Source: an uncultured Lacibacter sp.
Lineage (GTDB): Bacteria; Bacteroidota; Bacteroidia; Chitinophagales; Chitinophagaceae
Direction of reading: 5' to 3'
Length of the DNA: 19,952 nt
NCBI RefSeq assembly: GCF_946479605.1
Contig: NZ_CAMLGT010000039.1
Location: forward strand, 1 to 19,952
Shown: in pieces, positions 1 to 7,758 of the stretch
How the letters are laid out: the number at the start of each line of letters is the position of its first letter
Position numbering within the stretch: the first letter of the stretch is position 1
Program-made: the position numbers and the translations under genes
The notes under the pieces: generated by a model
The model's input: only the letters and a program-made list of their open reading frames with translations
Told to the model about the DNA's origin: nothing
Database searches by the model: none

Positions 1-1087
1 TGTTAATGGCATGTGTAATGCAGTATGCATAGATGGCTGTTGCCGATGTTTCCAGATAAGAATCACTTCTGTCTAATAACTGATGCCAGAAGCCTGTGCC
101 ATCCTGGTACTGCATCAAGCCATTTACATGTGCTTTGAATTGCTGCAACACAAACGCTCTGCCGGGATGTGTTGCAGGTAATGCATCCAGTACTTCGCTC
201 ATCGTCATCAAGGCCCAACCATTTGCTCTTGCCCAACGGAATTCCGGGTGATGCTCCATGCTTTCTACCCAACCATGCATGTACACACCTTTCTCTTTGT
301 TGAACATGCGTTTGGTATACAACTGTAACTGGTTCACTGCATCATCATAATATTTTGTTTCACCGGTGAGTTTACCCATGAAGGCCATCGTTGGTACACC
401 CATGTACAGATCATCTAACCACAACGTATTTGCCTGTGGACGCATACGTGCAAGTGTTCCATCTTTTAAACGGTATTCTTTGTTGATCACATAATCTGAT
501 AAATGATCAATGATGGGGCGAAGATTATTACTCAAGCCACTGTTCTGTGCTTTGATCATCGATGCACAGACTGCACCGCCATCATCCAGTGCATGTGGAT
601 TGATCGGCTGTGATAACAACCCTTTCTTGCGGATATAATCCAACGGGAATTTATTTTTAATAGCAGGGATCCACTTCGCCAGGAAATCATATCTCGTTTT
701 TACATACGCTGCATATTTTTGATCGCCGGTTGTTTCCGCAGCACGTTGAAACGCTGAATAGGTAACTCCCCATTCGTAACTGGTTAAACGGAAATCGCCT
801 TGCTTTAACACCGTGTTTGTATCCAATGCGTTCACATCAGTAACAGCAGCACCGGTTTTTTTATTCATCATCTCTGCAGGCGTAACCGCATTGAGATAAT
901 TATACACTCTATCCACTACCGCCTTTACACTCTCTTTTGTTGGTGCACCGTAAGGCGAAGGATAATCCACCTTCATTGCATGCAACGGAGTGGTTACATC
1001 ATTTTGTTTTGGTTTGGGCTTCGGTTTAACCTGTGCATCGGCAACTGCAACTGTAGAAAGTGCAGCAATGAGAAATATTTTTTGCAT
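1..1087 (-). CDS. GH105-type unsaturated glycuronyl hydrolase, secreted (3' end cut by window edge)
   Basis: The frame is open from an ATG at 1087 to the left edge: 362 residues are visible and no stop is reached, so the C-terminus is missing. Residues 1-18 form a Sec signal peptide with probable cleavage after Ala-Asp-Ala18, followed by a Lys/Pro-rich linker, so the product is periplasmic or exported and not a lipoprotein. The body is an all-helical (alpha/alpha)6 glycosidase. HALDDGGAV (165-173), WLDDLYMGVP (223-232), HGWVES (271-276) and WARANGWALM (285-294) are the characteristic GH105/GH88 segments. Asp225 probably matches the catalytic Asp of YteR. Members remove 4,5-unsaturated uronic acid from the non-reducing end of lyase products, for example unsaturated rhamnogalacturonyl-rhamnose (EC 3.2.1.172), and some act on ulvan or arabinogalactan oligosaccharides. 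Substrate cannot be settled here. A terminator separates it from the SusC/SusD-FAS1 operon upstream, so it has its own transcript. Confidence 0.88.
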   Translation of the reverse strand, partial: MQKIFLIAALSTVAVADAQVKPKPKPKQNDVTTPLHAMKVDYPSPYGAPTKESVKAVVDRVYNYLNAVTPAEMMNKKTGAAVTDVNALDTNTVLKQGDFRLTSYEWGVTYSAFQRAAETTGDQKYAAYVKTRYDFLAKWIPAIKNKFPLDYIRKKGLLSQPINPHALDDGGAVCASMIKAQNSGLSNNLRPIIDHLSDYVINKEYRLKDGTLARMRPQANTLWLDDLYMGVPTMAFMGKLTGETKYYDDAVNQLQLYTKRMFNKEKGVYMHGWVESMEHHPEFRWARANGWALMTMSEVLDALPATHPGRAFVLQQFKAHVNGLMQYQDGTGFWHQLLDRSDSYLETSATAIYAYCITHAIN

Positions 1088-1117
1088 AACAAACAATTCG
1101 GTTTAGTTCTAATTGGC

Positions 1118-1145
1118 TAAATATATTATGTCTGAAACTAACAAA
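1118..1145 (-). promoter_or_regulatory. Candidate Bacteroidota promoter for the GH105 gene
   Basis: On the minus strand, TTTG (1145-1142) is followed after 16 nt by TATATTTA (1125-1118), one base off the Bacteroidota -7 element TAnnTTTG. The spacer is slightly shorter than usual. Transcription would begin near 1111, leaving a leader of about 25 nt before the ATG at 1087. The position is right, downstream of the preceding operon's terminator, but the match is imperfect and AT-rich sequence gives such matches by chance. Confidence 0.3.
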
Positions 1146-1207
1146 TTGAAACTTCCACTTAATCGATTTCGTAAGCCTTCAATGGCTTTTTATCTGTGTT
1201 CTAAATG

Positions 1208-1238
1208 AAAAAGACAGGTACTTGATTCCCTGTCCTTT
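1208..1238 (-). terminator. Rho-independent terminator of the FAS1/SusCD operon
   Basis: Read on the minus strand, AAAGGACAGG (1238-1229) pairs with CCTGTCTTTT (1218-1209) around a 10-nt loop. The stem is 10 bp with one G-U pair, and its 3' end runs into the U tract at 1212-1208. It lies 30 bp after the stop of the last SusD gene and well before the GH105 start, so it closes the long operon and isolates the hydrolase. The rest of the 1088-1267 gap holds only the candidate GH105 promoter. Confidence 0.75.
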
Positions 1239-1267
1239 CCGAACGATTGATTGCTGCAAAACAAAGT

Positions 1268-3025
1268 TTACCATTTAAACGGCAGATACCAGTTACGGGA
1301 CATCAGTTTTGCTCTTGCCGCAGAAGCTGAGCCAGATGCTATACCAGACTTGATCAACTTGTCGTGCACCTTATCTGCAATAAATGAGGGGTCGTTTCTT
1401 CTTAACGAAATCCGTAACAGGTCGGGCCAGCGTGTGCCTTCAAATGCATTTTCCAACGCTGCTTCTTTGATAATACCTGTTTCAATTGTATTTAAACTGT
1501 CGCTGCTGATCTGCCAGTCAGTAACATTGGCCCTGGCCCTGATACCGATCTGACGATACCAATCTGCACGATAATAAGGCACACCTGAGTTACCGCTGTT
1601 GCGTGCATCGAAATTAAACGGATAAGGTTCTGATAACGTATTGTGGTAATTGGTAACATCACTTGTTGGCGCAGGATAAGCAGCAGCAAAACCACCGCTC
1701 ATTAACGCCCATGCAATGCGGTGTTTACCCATACGGTTTGCTGCCTCTGCATAACGCATGTGCAAGTGTGTTTGACGGAACAAAAACCATTTGCCGTTTT
1801 TTAATAAAGGGGTTGCAGCCGTTCCTGTCGCCCAATTAATATAATTGTAAAGATATTTCATTGCCACAGGCTGCCCGCCAATGGTCATTGTACTCAATAA
1901 TTTTCTTGCATCATACGGTATTGATGTTGTTATTCCCGTATTATTTGTTGCCGGACGTTGTGTTTCTCCATCCCACATATCAAACACTTCCTGCGATGGG
2001 CGCAAAAGATATTGACCACCTACCGGTGAGAATAGTTTAATGAGTGAGTTTTCAGGTTTAAACTTATTATCAAAGGGCAACACCCATACCCACTCACGGT
2101 TTAAACTGTTGGTACCATAAGCACTTTCAAAAATGGTTCGCCATCCGGACGAATAAGCAAGTGTAGAAGCATCACCAGCACGGCTGTACGACACATAGTG
2201 ATCGTGCCCACTGGCCCAGCCAAGTTTGTAATACGCATAGAAATCTTCACCAAAACCAAAAGCTGTTGTTCCGTATTCCATTACCTGGCGATAAGACTCT
2301 GCCGCTTTTTGGTAATTACCTTTCCATAAGTAGAGGTCGCCCAGCAAAACTCTTTTATTGATAAAAAACTTCTGCGTTTGATAACCATCAACAGTAATAT
2401 TTAGTCCAGACCCTGCAGGATATTGATCTTTAAAGGGAATAACTTCAGTTGCAGTGATCAAACTATCGAGCAATGCAGTAAACGGAATGCGTTTAAAGTT
2501 GGCAGTATTTTTTACCTCATCTATATTTTTCAATGTACTTGTTACATAAGGAACCTCACCCCAATGAATACCGAGTTGCAGATATAAAAACGAACGCAAA
2601 GCCACAATATCGGAATAGCGTTGGTTAAACTGGTCTTCGTTCATTTTTTTATCCTTCACCATTATTTTAAAATTCTCCAGTACATCGTTACAGTTCAGGA
2701 TCAGTTCGTAAAATGGCTTGGGATTGGCGTACGGATTATTTTCTGAAACTGTATGAGTATTGATCTGCCGCAATGCTTCCGTAGCATTACCGGTTACATC
2801 CAGCAAATCGCCACGCAGTTCATTCAATACAACATATTGCTCGGCAAGTCCCATGAACTTGCCATAAATACCAATTACGGCAGCATCAGCATCATACACA
2901 TTCTGGTAAGCATTTGCTTTGTCGAGTTGATCTTCGGGTTGTATATCAAATACTTTTTTACAGGCCGATAAACTAACCAGTATCATCAGCACCACAGCAA
3001 ATTCAAGCAATGTAATCTTCTTCAT
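1268..3025 (-). CDS. SusD/RagB family outer-membrane lipoprotein (585 aa), last gene of the operon
   Basis: A surface nutrient-binding lipoprotein that acts as lid for the SusC barrel encoded just upstream. Starting at the ATG at 3025 gives residues 1-22 as a clean lipoprotein signal (Met-Lys-Lys, hydrophobic core, SLSAC with Cys22, then KK). A longer frame runs to a TTG at 3055, but it places hydrophilic residues before this signal. SusD traits: N-terminal helical region with the QPEDQLDKANAY-like start, TPR-like helices around 125-290 (ALRSFLYLQLG; GDLYLWKGNYQKAAESY), RYAEAANRMGK near 430, and the C-terminal AFEGTRWPDLLRISLRRNDPSF block ending in NWYLPFKW. Length is usual or slightly long for SusD. 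The gap from the SusC stop is 45 bp, and a terminator follows. The ligand cannot be inferred from the sequence. Confidence 0.9.
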   Translation of the reverse strand: MKKITLLEFAVVLMILVSLSACKKVFDIQPEDQLDKANAYQNVYDADAAVIGIYGKFMGLAEQYVVLNELRGDLLDVTGNATEALRQINTHTVSENNPYANPKPFYELILNCNDVLENFKIMVKDKKMNEDQFNQRYSDIVALRSFLYLQLGIHWGEVPYVTSTLKNIDEVKNTANFKRIPFTALLDSLITATEVIPFKDQYPAGSGLNITVDGYQTQKFFINKRVLLGDLYLWKGNYQKAAESYRQVMEYGTTAFGFGEDFYAYYKLGWASGHDHYVSYSRAGDASTLAYSSGWRTIFESAYGTNSLNREWVWVLPFDNKFKPENSLIKLFSPVGGQYLLRPSQEVFDMWDGETQRPATNNTGITTSIPYDARKLLSTMTIGGQPVAMKYLYNYINWATGTAATPLLKNGKWFLFRQTHLHMRYAEAANRMGKHRIAWALMSGGFAAAYPAPTSDVTNYHNTLSEPYPFNFDARNSGNSGVPYYRADWYRQIGIRARANVTDWQISSDSLNTIETGIIKEAALENAFEGTRWPDLLRISLRRNDPSFIADKVHDKLIKSGIASGSASAARAKLMSRNWYLPFKW

Positions 3026-3070
3026 ATCTGAAGCAATATTTTTTTTATTCAACAATGATCTTCTTCTTTC

Positions 3071-6000
3071 TTATAAACCAAGTCTTGCACCTAAAATAAA
3101 TGAGCGGAATAACGGATCAAGGCCTGCATCGGTACCTTGCACAAACAATGATGGAGATGCGCTGAACTCAGGATCGAAACCGGTGTACTTTGTTAAGGTA
3201 AACAGGTTGGTTCCGCTGATATAGATGGAAGCATTCTTAAAAAATCGTTCTTTAAAAAGGAGGTTATACGAAAGCGATGCACTGCGTAAACGGAAATAAG
3301 AACCATCTTCAATCCAGCGTGTGCTGAAACGGTTATTCCCCATCGGATCACCAAATGTTGCTTTCGGCATATTGGTTACCTGGCCTTCGGCTCTCCAGCG
3401 GTTCACTACACTGTTCAACTGGTTTTCAATTGTGCTTGCTGATTCCAGTTTATAACGGAGGTGGTTAAATATTTCATTACCCTGTGCAAAAGTGAACAAC
3501 GCATCAAATGAAAAGCGACCAAATTCTAAACGGGTTGTTACGCTTCCGAAGAAAGCCGGAATTGGATTACCGATAATACTTTTATCGTTTTCATCAATGA
3601 TATCATCATTATTCAGATCCTGGAAAATAACATCGCCTGCTTTGAAGTTGCTGTAGGTTCCGTCTGCATTTTTCTTTTTCAGCTTTGATCCTGCTGCGGC
3701 CACTTCGGTACTAAACACACCCATGGCATTATAACCATAAAACAAAGTAGCGGGAGAACCATTTCGTGTAAGGATTGTGGCACCATACGAATCAGTATAC
3801 GTTTCTCCACCGGGAATTGCGATAATACGATTATCGTTGTGGGCAATGGTCAATCCAATATCCCATTTCAGTTTCTTTTTATTGATCGTGCGAACATTCA
3901 GAGCTGCTTCAACACCTGAATTTTTCATGCTGCCGCTGTTGGTCAAAACATTTTCAAAACCTGAAGCCGTATTAATACGTTCATACGCCAGCATGTTTTC
4001 GGTTTTGTTGTGATAGATATCAACACTTGCGCTGATGCGTTCATTCCAGAAAGCTATATCTGCACCAACATTAAATTTCTTATTGGTTTCCCATTGAATT
4101 GCTGGATTGGCAATGCCGCTGCGTACCAACCCCTGCATACCTAAAAAGTTCTGCGAACTGTATGTCTGGCGTGCTGTGTAATTGCCAATATCATCGTTTC
4201 CGCTAAGACTGAAGCTTGTACGAACCTTTAACAGATCGATACTGGAACCAGCCATAAAACGCTCTGATGAAAGCAACCATGCAGCTGAAACCGAAGGCAT
4301 TACTGCATAACGCACTTCGCCTAAAGAAATTCCACCTTTCGCTTTAGTTCCAAAGCGTGATGAACCATCCATTGCTGCATTCACAGACAAGAATAATTTG
4401 TCTTTAAATCCGTAATCGAAATTGAAATACGTATTCATCCAGTTCCATTCGCCGATTCCACCACCTGTCTGGCGCAAAGCATTTACACCATTCTGCACAC
4501 TTACCAGTTCGTCTGTTGCAGAATTATAACCTAAGGTAAAATCCTGTTCAGCACGGTTTTGCTGGTAGCGTACACCAAGGCGGGATGCTACACTGTGACG
4601 TAATTGATAGGTACGCTTGTATTCAAGACGGGTATCGTTGTAAACTGTAAACAAACGACGCACCTGTGTACCCAAACGGCTGTCGGCAATTGCATTGCTC
4701 AGCGTATCATCTGCCACACCTTTACGGGGTACAAAAATGTTCTCACGGTTTTTATCGTACACAATACCCAGCAATGAAGATGCAGACAGGTATTTATTGA
4801 AATCGTATTTAAACGTATAAGAACCCATGAAACGATAGTAACGATTGTAAGCCTGCATATTTTCTACAAGCACTGATGGGTTACTTATGCCAAGCATATC
4901 TGTATCTTCAAAGTTGGGCGACAGAATCCCTTTTTCATTTACTTCGTTTGCTGCAAGAAAAGGCGACTTAGTTAATGCAGTATATAATGCACCTGTTTTA
5001 TCAACCACACCCTGGTATTTCAGGTTCGCTTGGTTATACGTAAAAGCAAGACTTGCAACGCCGGTAAACTTTTTTGAGAAGTTGAACTGTGCATTAAAGC
5101 GTGTATTGTAACGGGTAAGATCAGTGTTTTTAACAGTACCTGCATTACGGCTGAAGCCAACACTTAATGCATAGGTAGCAATATTATCGCCACCGGTAAC
5201 TTTCAGGTAATAGTTTTGGTTAACACTGTTACGTAACACATTTTTCTGCCAGTTGGTATTGTTATGATAACGGTAATACGAACTGTTGCCTGTTGTATCA
5301 TCGTTCATAAACGGCATTGCTGCAATTTCAGATGCACTAACACCTTTGCTTTGTAATACATCAGTAAGGTAAGAACGGTAACCGGAAGCATTCATCACAT
5401 TCAACGGTTCGGGCATCTGGTTGTAGCTGGTGTACATACCAAAGTCGATGCTTGTAGCCTCTTTCTTTGCTCTTGCTGTAGTAATAATGATGGCACCGTT
5501 TGCTCCCTTTGTTCCGAACATGGAAGTGGCGTCTTTTATTACTGTATAGTTATCAATATCGTGGATGTTGATGAGTGCAAGCGGATTGGTAAAGTTGTTG
5601 GCGATGATGCTGCTGCCATAATCATTCATATCATACACAATACCATCCACCACTACCAGCGGCGCATTGGTACCATACAACGAGTTATAGCCACGTAAAA
5701 AAAGATTCGCACCACTGCCTGGTGTACCTGAGCGGCGGATAACATTCAAACCTGCTACTTTACCCTGCAAAGCCGCATCGCCTGTTTCAAAGGGTCTGCC
5801 CCAATCGCTGTTTGCATCAAAAGAACTTACAGCTGCAGTTAAGTTACGTTTGCGCACACTACCGAATGGCATCACCACATCTTCCTGAAAAGTAACAGCA
5901 GTTTCAGACAGCAGCGATATTGCAACAGCAGTGCTGCCTTTCAACGAAATCTGTTTGGGGGCATAACCTTCACCGCTAATTTCAATATCGGTAAAGTAAG

Positions 6001-6256
6001 AAGGAACTTTTAAGGTAAATGCACCATCATCATCTGTAATGGCAGCAGAAAAATTCTTTACTTCCACACGAATGCCTGCCAATGGCTTTTTATTTGCAGC
6101 ATCGGTTACTTTTCCCGTCACTACAATTTTTTGGGATGTGGGTATTGTATCGGTTGTTGCAGTAGTTTTCTGCTGGGCAACAACTTCCTGCGAAGTGCTT
6201 AACGCCGCAGCAACAAGCATTGCAATAACCAGACTATGTACATTCTTTTTTATCAT
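3071..6256 (-). CDS. SusC/RagA family TonB-dependent outer-membrane transporter (1061 aa), second in the operon
   Basis: A TonB-dependent barrel that would import the ligand captured by its SusD partner. I start at the ATG at 6256; the frame can be extended one codon to a GTG at 6259, which is less likely. Residues 1-28 are a Sec signal ending in VVAQ. A CarboxypepD_reg-like beta-sandwich follows at about 44-117 (VVTGKVTDAANKKPLAGIRVEVKN, cut here for length). The plug spans about 135-262 (LQGKVAGLNV; FLRGYNSL; PLVVVDGIVYD; IKDATSMFGTKGANGAIIITT, in order). The rest is the 22-strand barrel with late motifs NLFTLTKYTGFDPE and a C-terminus in GARLGL. There is no STN domain before the carboxypeptidase-like domain, which argues against direct sigma/anti-sigma signalling. 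The last residue is Leu, not the usual aromatic. It lies 27 bp after the FAS1 gene and 45 bp before its SusD. Confidence 0.93.
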   Translation of the reverse strand: MIKKNVHSLVIAMLVAAALSTSQEVVAQQKTTATTDTIPTSQKIVVTGKVTDAANKKPLAGIRVEVKNFSAAITDDDGAFTLKVPSYFTDIEISGEGYAPKQISLKGSTAVAISLLSETAVTFQEDVVMPFGSVRKRNLTAAVSSFDANSDWGRPFETGDAALQGKVAGLNVIRRSGTPGSGANLFLRGYNSLYGTNAPLVVVDGIVYDMNDYGSSIIANNFTNPLALINIHDIDNYTVIKDATSMFGTKGANGAIIITTARAKKEATSIDFGMYTSYNQMPEPLNVMNASGYRSYLTDVLQSKGVSASEIAAMPFMNDDTTGNSSYYRYHNNTNWQKNVLRNSVNQNYYLKVTGGDNIATYALSVGFSRNAGTVKNTDLTRYNTRFNAQFNFSKKFTGVASLAFTYNQANLKYQGVVDKTGALYTALTKSPFLAANEVNEKGILSPNFEDTDMLGISNPSVLVENMQAYNRYYRFMGSYTFKYDFNKYLSASSLLGIVYDKNRENIFVPRKGVADDTLSNAIADSRLGTQVRRLFTVYNDTRLEYKRTYQLRHSVASRLGVRYQQNRAEQDFTLGYNSATDELVSVQNGVNALRQTGGGIGEWNWMNTYFNFDYGFKDKLFLSVNAAMDGSSRFGTKAKGGISLGEVRYAVMPSVSAAWLLSSERFMAGSSIDLLKVRTSFSLSGNDDIGNYTARQTYSSQNFLGMQGLVRSGIANPAIQWETNKKFNVGADIAFWNERISASVDIYHNKTENMLAYERINTASGFENVLTNSGSMKNSGVEAALNVRTINKKKLKWDIGLTIAHNDNRIIAIPGGETYTDSYGATILTRNGSPATLFYGYNAMGVFSTEVAAAGSKLKKKNADGTYSNFKAGDVIFQDLNNDDIIDENDKSIIGNPIPAFFGSVTTRLEFGRFSFDALFTFAQGNEIFNHLRYKLESASTIENQLNSVVNRWRAEGQVTNMPKATFGDPMGNNRFSTRWIEDGSYFRLRSASLSYNLLFKERFFKNASIYISGTNLFTLTKYTGFDPEFSASPSLFVQGTDAGLDPLFRSFILGARLGL

Positions 6257-6283
6257 CACAACTTTCTTTTAATGGTAGTTCGT

Positions 6284-7723
6284 TTATAAACTTGGCACCA
6301 GCTTAATATAATCGCAAACAAGTGGATTAACAGCAGCGGTAGTACTGTTTGCCCCGAGCAGATACAAATCAAATACAGGTGAATATTTGCTTTGCGTAAA
6401 CTCACCGATGTACACTTCGCTGTAAATATTTGGGTTAACAGGCATAGACAAAGTAGTTACAATACCACCTATGCCAAGGCGCTGAGTAAATGCTGCAGTC
6501 TGGAAATCATTTAACGCTACTGCGTATGCTTTGTATTTTACAGAGGGCACTTCAGGAATATCGTAGCGCAACCAAAAATTAGAAACTCCGTGATTAAATA
6601 CCAGCACGTCTGTAAAATCTTTTCCTGTAAGCGTATTGTAACGATCACGGAAATAAGTATTGGAACGGCGGTTCACACTTGATGTATTATAGCTTTCGCC
6701 CTGAACGGTGATTGTTTGAATTTTACTGGCAGGCAGTACATTCATCTGGTTCATGATGTACACAATACCATTACTTGTTTTGATTGTTTTTACAATAGCT
6801 GATTTATTCACCGGCAGCTTTGTACCAAACTTTGAAACAATTGTATCGGGTATTGCATTGGGCTGATAAACGGTATCCACTGCAAAATCACGTACAACAT
6901 TCCAGCTGGTTACAAGTGTATTGCTGTCGGCTGTATTGGTAACATAGTATGGCATAAACTTAGCCACCTCTGCATCCCATGCATTATCGCTCAGCATAAA
7001 TAAGGTGAATTGCTTTTTCTCTTCTTTTAAATCATACACCTTGTTCCAGAAAAGATTGGTAAACACAGAGTCGGTACCTGACTGGTAAATAGGTTCCCCC
7101 GTATTTGGATCAATACCTACCAATACAGCATTGGTTGTATCGAATACTTTGCGGAATAACGATAGCATAAACGTTTTTTGCTTAACCGGGGCGTCGCTGC
7201 TGTTTGTAATAAACTCCCAGCAGTTATTTAAAGCCGGTAACGCTTTATCAATCACCTGCAGCAAACCGTTGCCTGCATATTTATCTGCAGTGGTAATACT
7301 TGCCTCTTCAATTTTGCGGCCCAGCATGTTGGTAAACTTTCCGTTAAGCATACCTATACGGGTTGTGATCTTTATATCACTTGTACGATACTGCTGTAAA
7401 GCAATGTGGTTACCCACAAAACTTTTCAGCTTTGCAGCATCATTCACAATAGCAGGATCTACAGATGCCAGTGCACTGTTTACCGGTGCAAAAACAGTAT
7501 AGTTGCGTGATGATGCAATTACTTTATCGTACCCCGTTTTTACAAGGAACTCTTTGAATGTACTCAGTTGTGCATTGGCACTAACCATATCCATTAAAGT
7601 CATTTGCAAGGCAGGATCGTTAATTGCTGTGCTTTCATCCTTTACCTTACTGCAACTGTTGAATGTTTGCAGTGTTAGGAGCCCGGCTGCAGCCAGCATC
7701 AAATATGTAAGCCTGATCTTCAT
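6284..7723 (-). CDS. Lipoprotein with two FAS1 (fasciclin) domains and a C-terminal beta-rich domain (479 aa)
   Basis: The ATG at 7723 gives a lipoprotein signal with Cys24 (FNSC); a TTG at 7744 would add seven polar residues in front. FAS1 domain 1 covers about 45-165: YTVFAPVNSAL (75-85) is the H1-type strand and GNGLLQVIDKALP (151-163) the closing strand. FAS1 domain 2 covers about 180-330, with FTLFMLSDNAWD (239-250) and SNGIVYIMNQMNVLP (317-331). Residues 335-479 are a different, beta-rich unit ending VCDYIKLVP, the kind of ending seen in jelly-roll carbohydrate-binding modules. That reading is a guess from pattern. FAS1 domains are adhesive or ligand-binding modules, and in Bacteroidota such lipoproteins are often encoded next to SusC/SusD. 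Likely a surface accessory subunit of one of the two SusCD complexes. No catalytic motif is visible. It lies 35 bp after its paralogue. Confidence 0.85.
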   Translation of the reverse strand: MKIRLTYLMLAAAGLLTLQTFNSCSKVKDESTAINDPALQMTLMDMVSANAQLSTFKEFLVKTGYDKVIASSRNYTVFAPVNSALASVDPAIVNDAAKLKSFVGNHIALQQYRTSDIKITTRIGMLNGKFTNMLGRKIEEASITTADKYAGNGLLQVIDKALPALNNCWEFITNSSDAPVKQKTFMLSLFRKVFDTTNAVLVGIDPNTGEPIYQSGTDSVFTNLFWNKVYDLKEEKKQFTLFMLSDNAWDAEVAKFMPYYVTNTADSNTLVTSWNVVRDFAVDTVYQPNAIPDTIVSKFGTKLPVNKSAIVKTIKTSNGIVYIMNQMNVLPASKIQTITVQGESYNTSSVNRRSNTYFRDRYNTLTGKDFTDVLVFNHGVSNFWLRYDIPEVPSVKYKAYAVALNDFQTAAFTQRLGIGGIVTTLSMPVNPNIYSEVYIGEFTQSKYSPVFDLYLLGANSTTAAVNPLVCDYIKLVPSL

Positions 7724-7758
7724 TTGTATTTTTTTTCTGTTCAACTGTTGTTTGCGCT

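Noticed and set aside
63..272. 69-aa minus-strand open frame near the left edge
   Set aside because: It overlaps the GH105 coding sequence in another frame. The GH105 frame is open throughout and carries conserved motifs.
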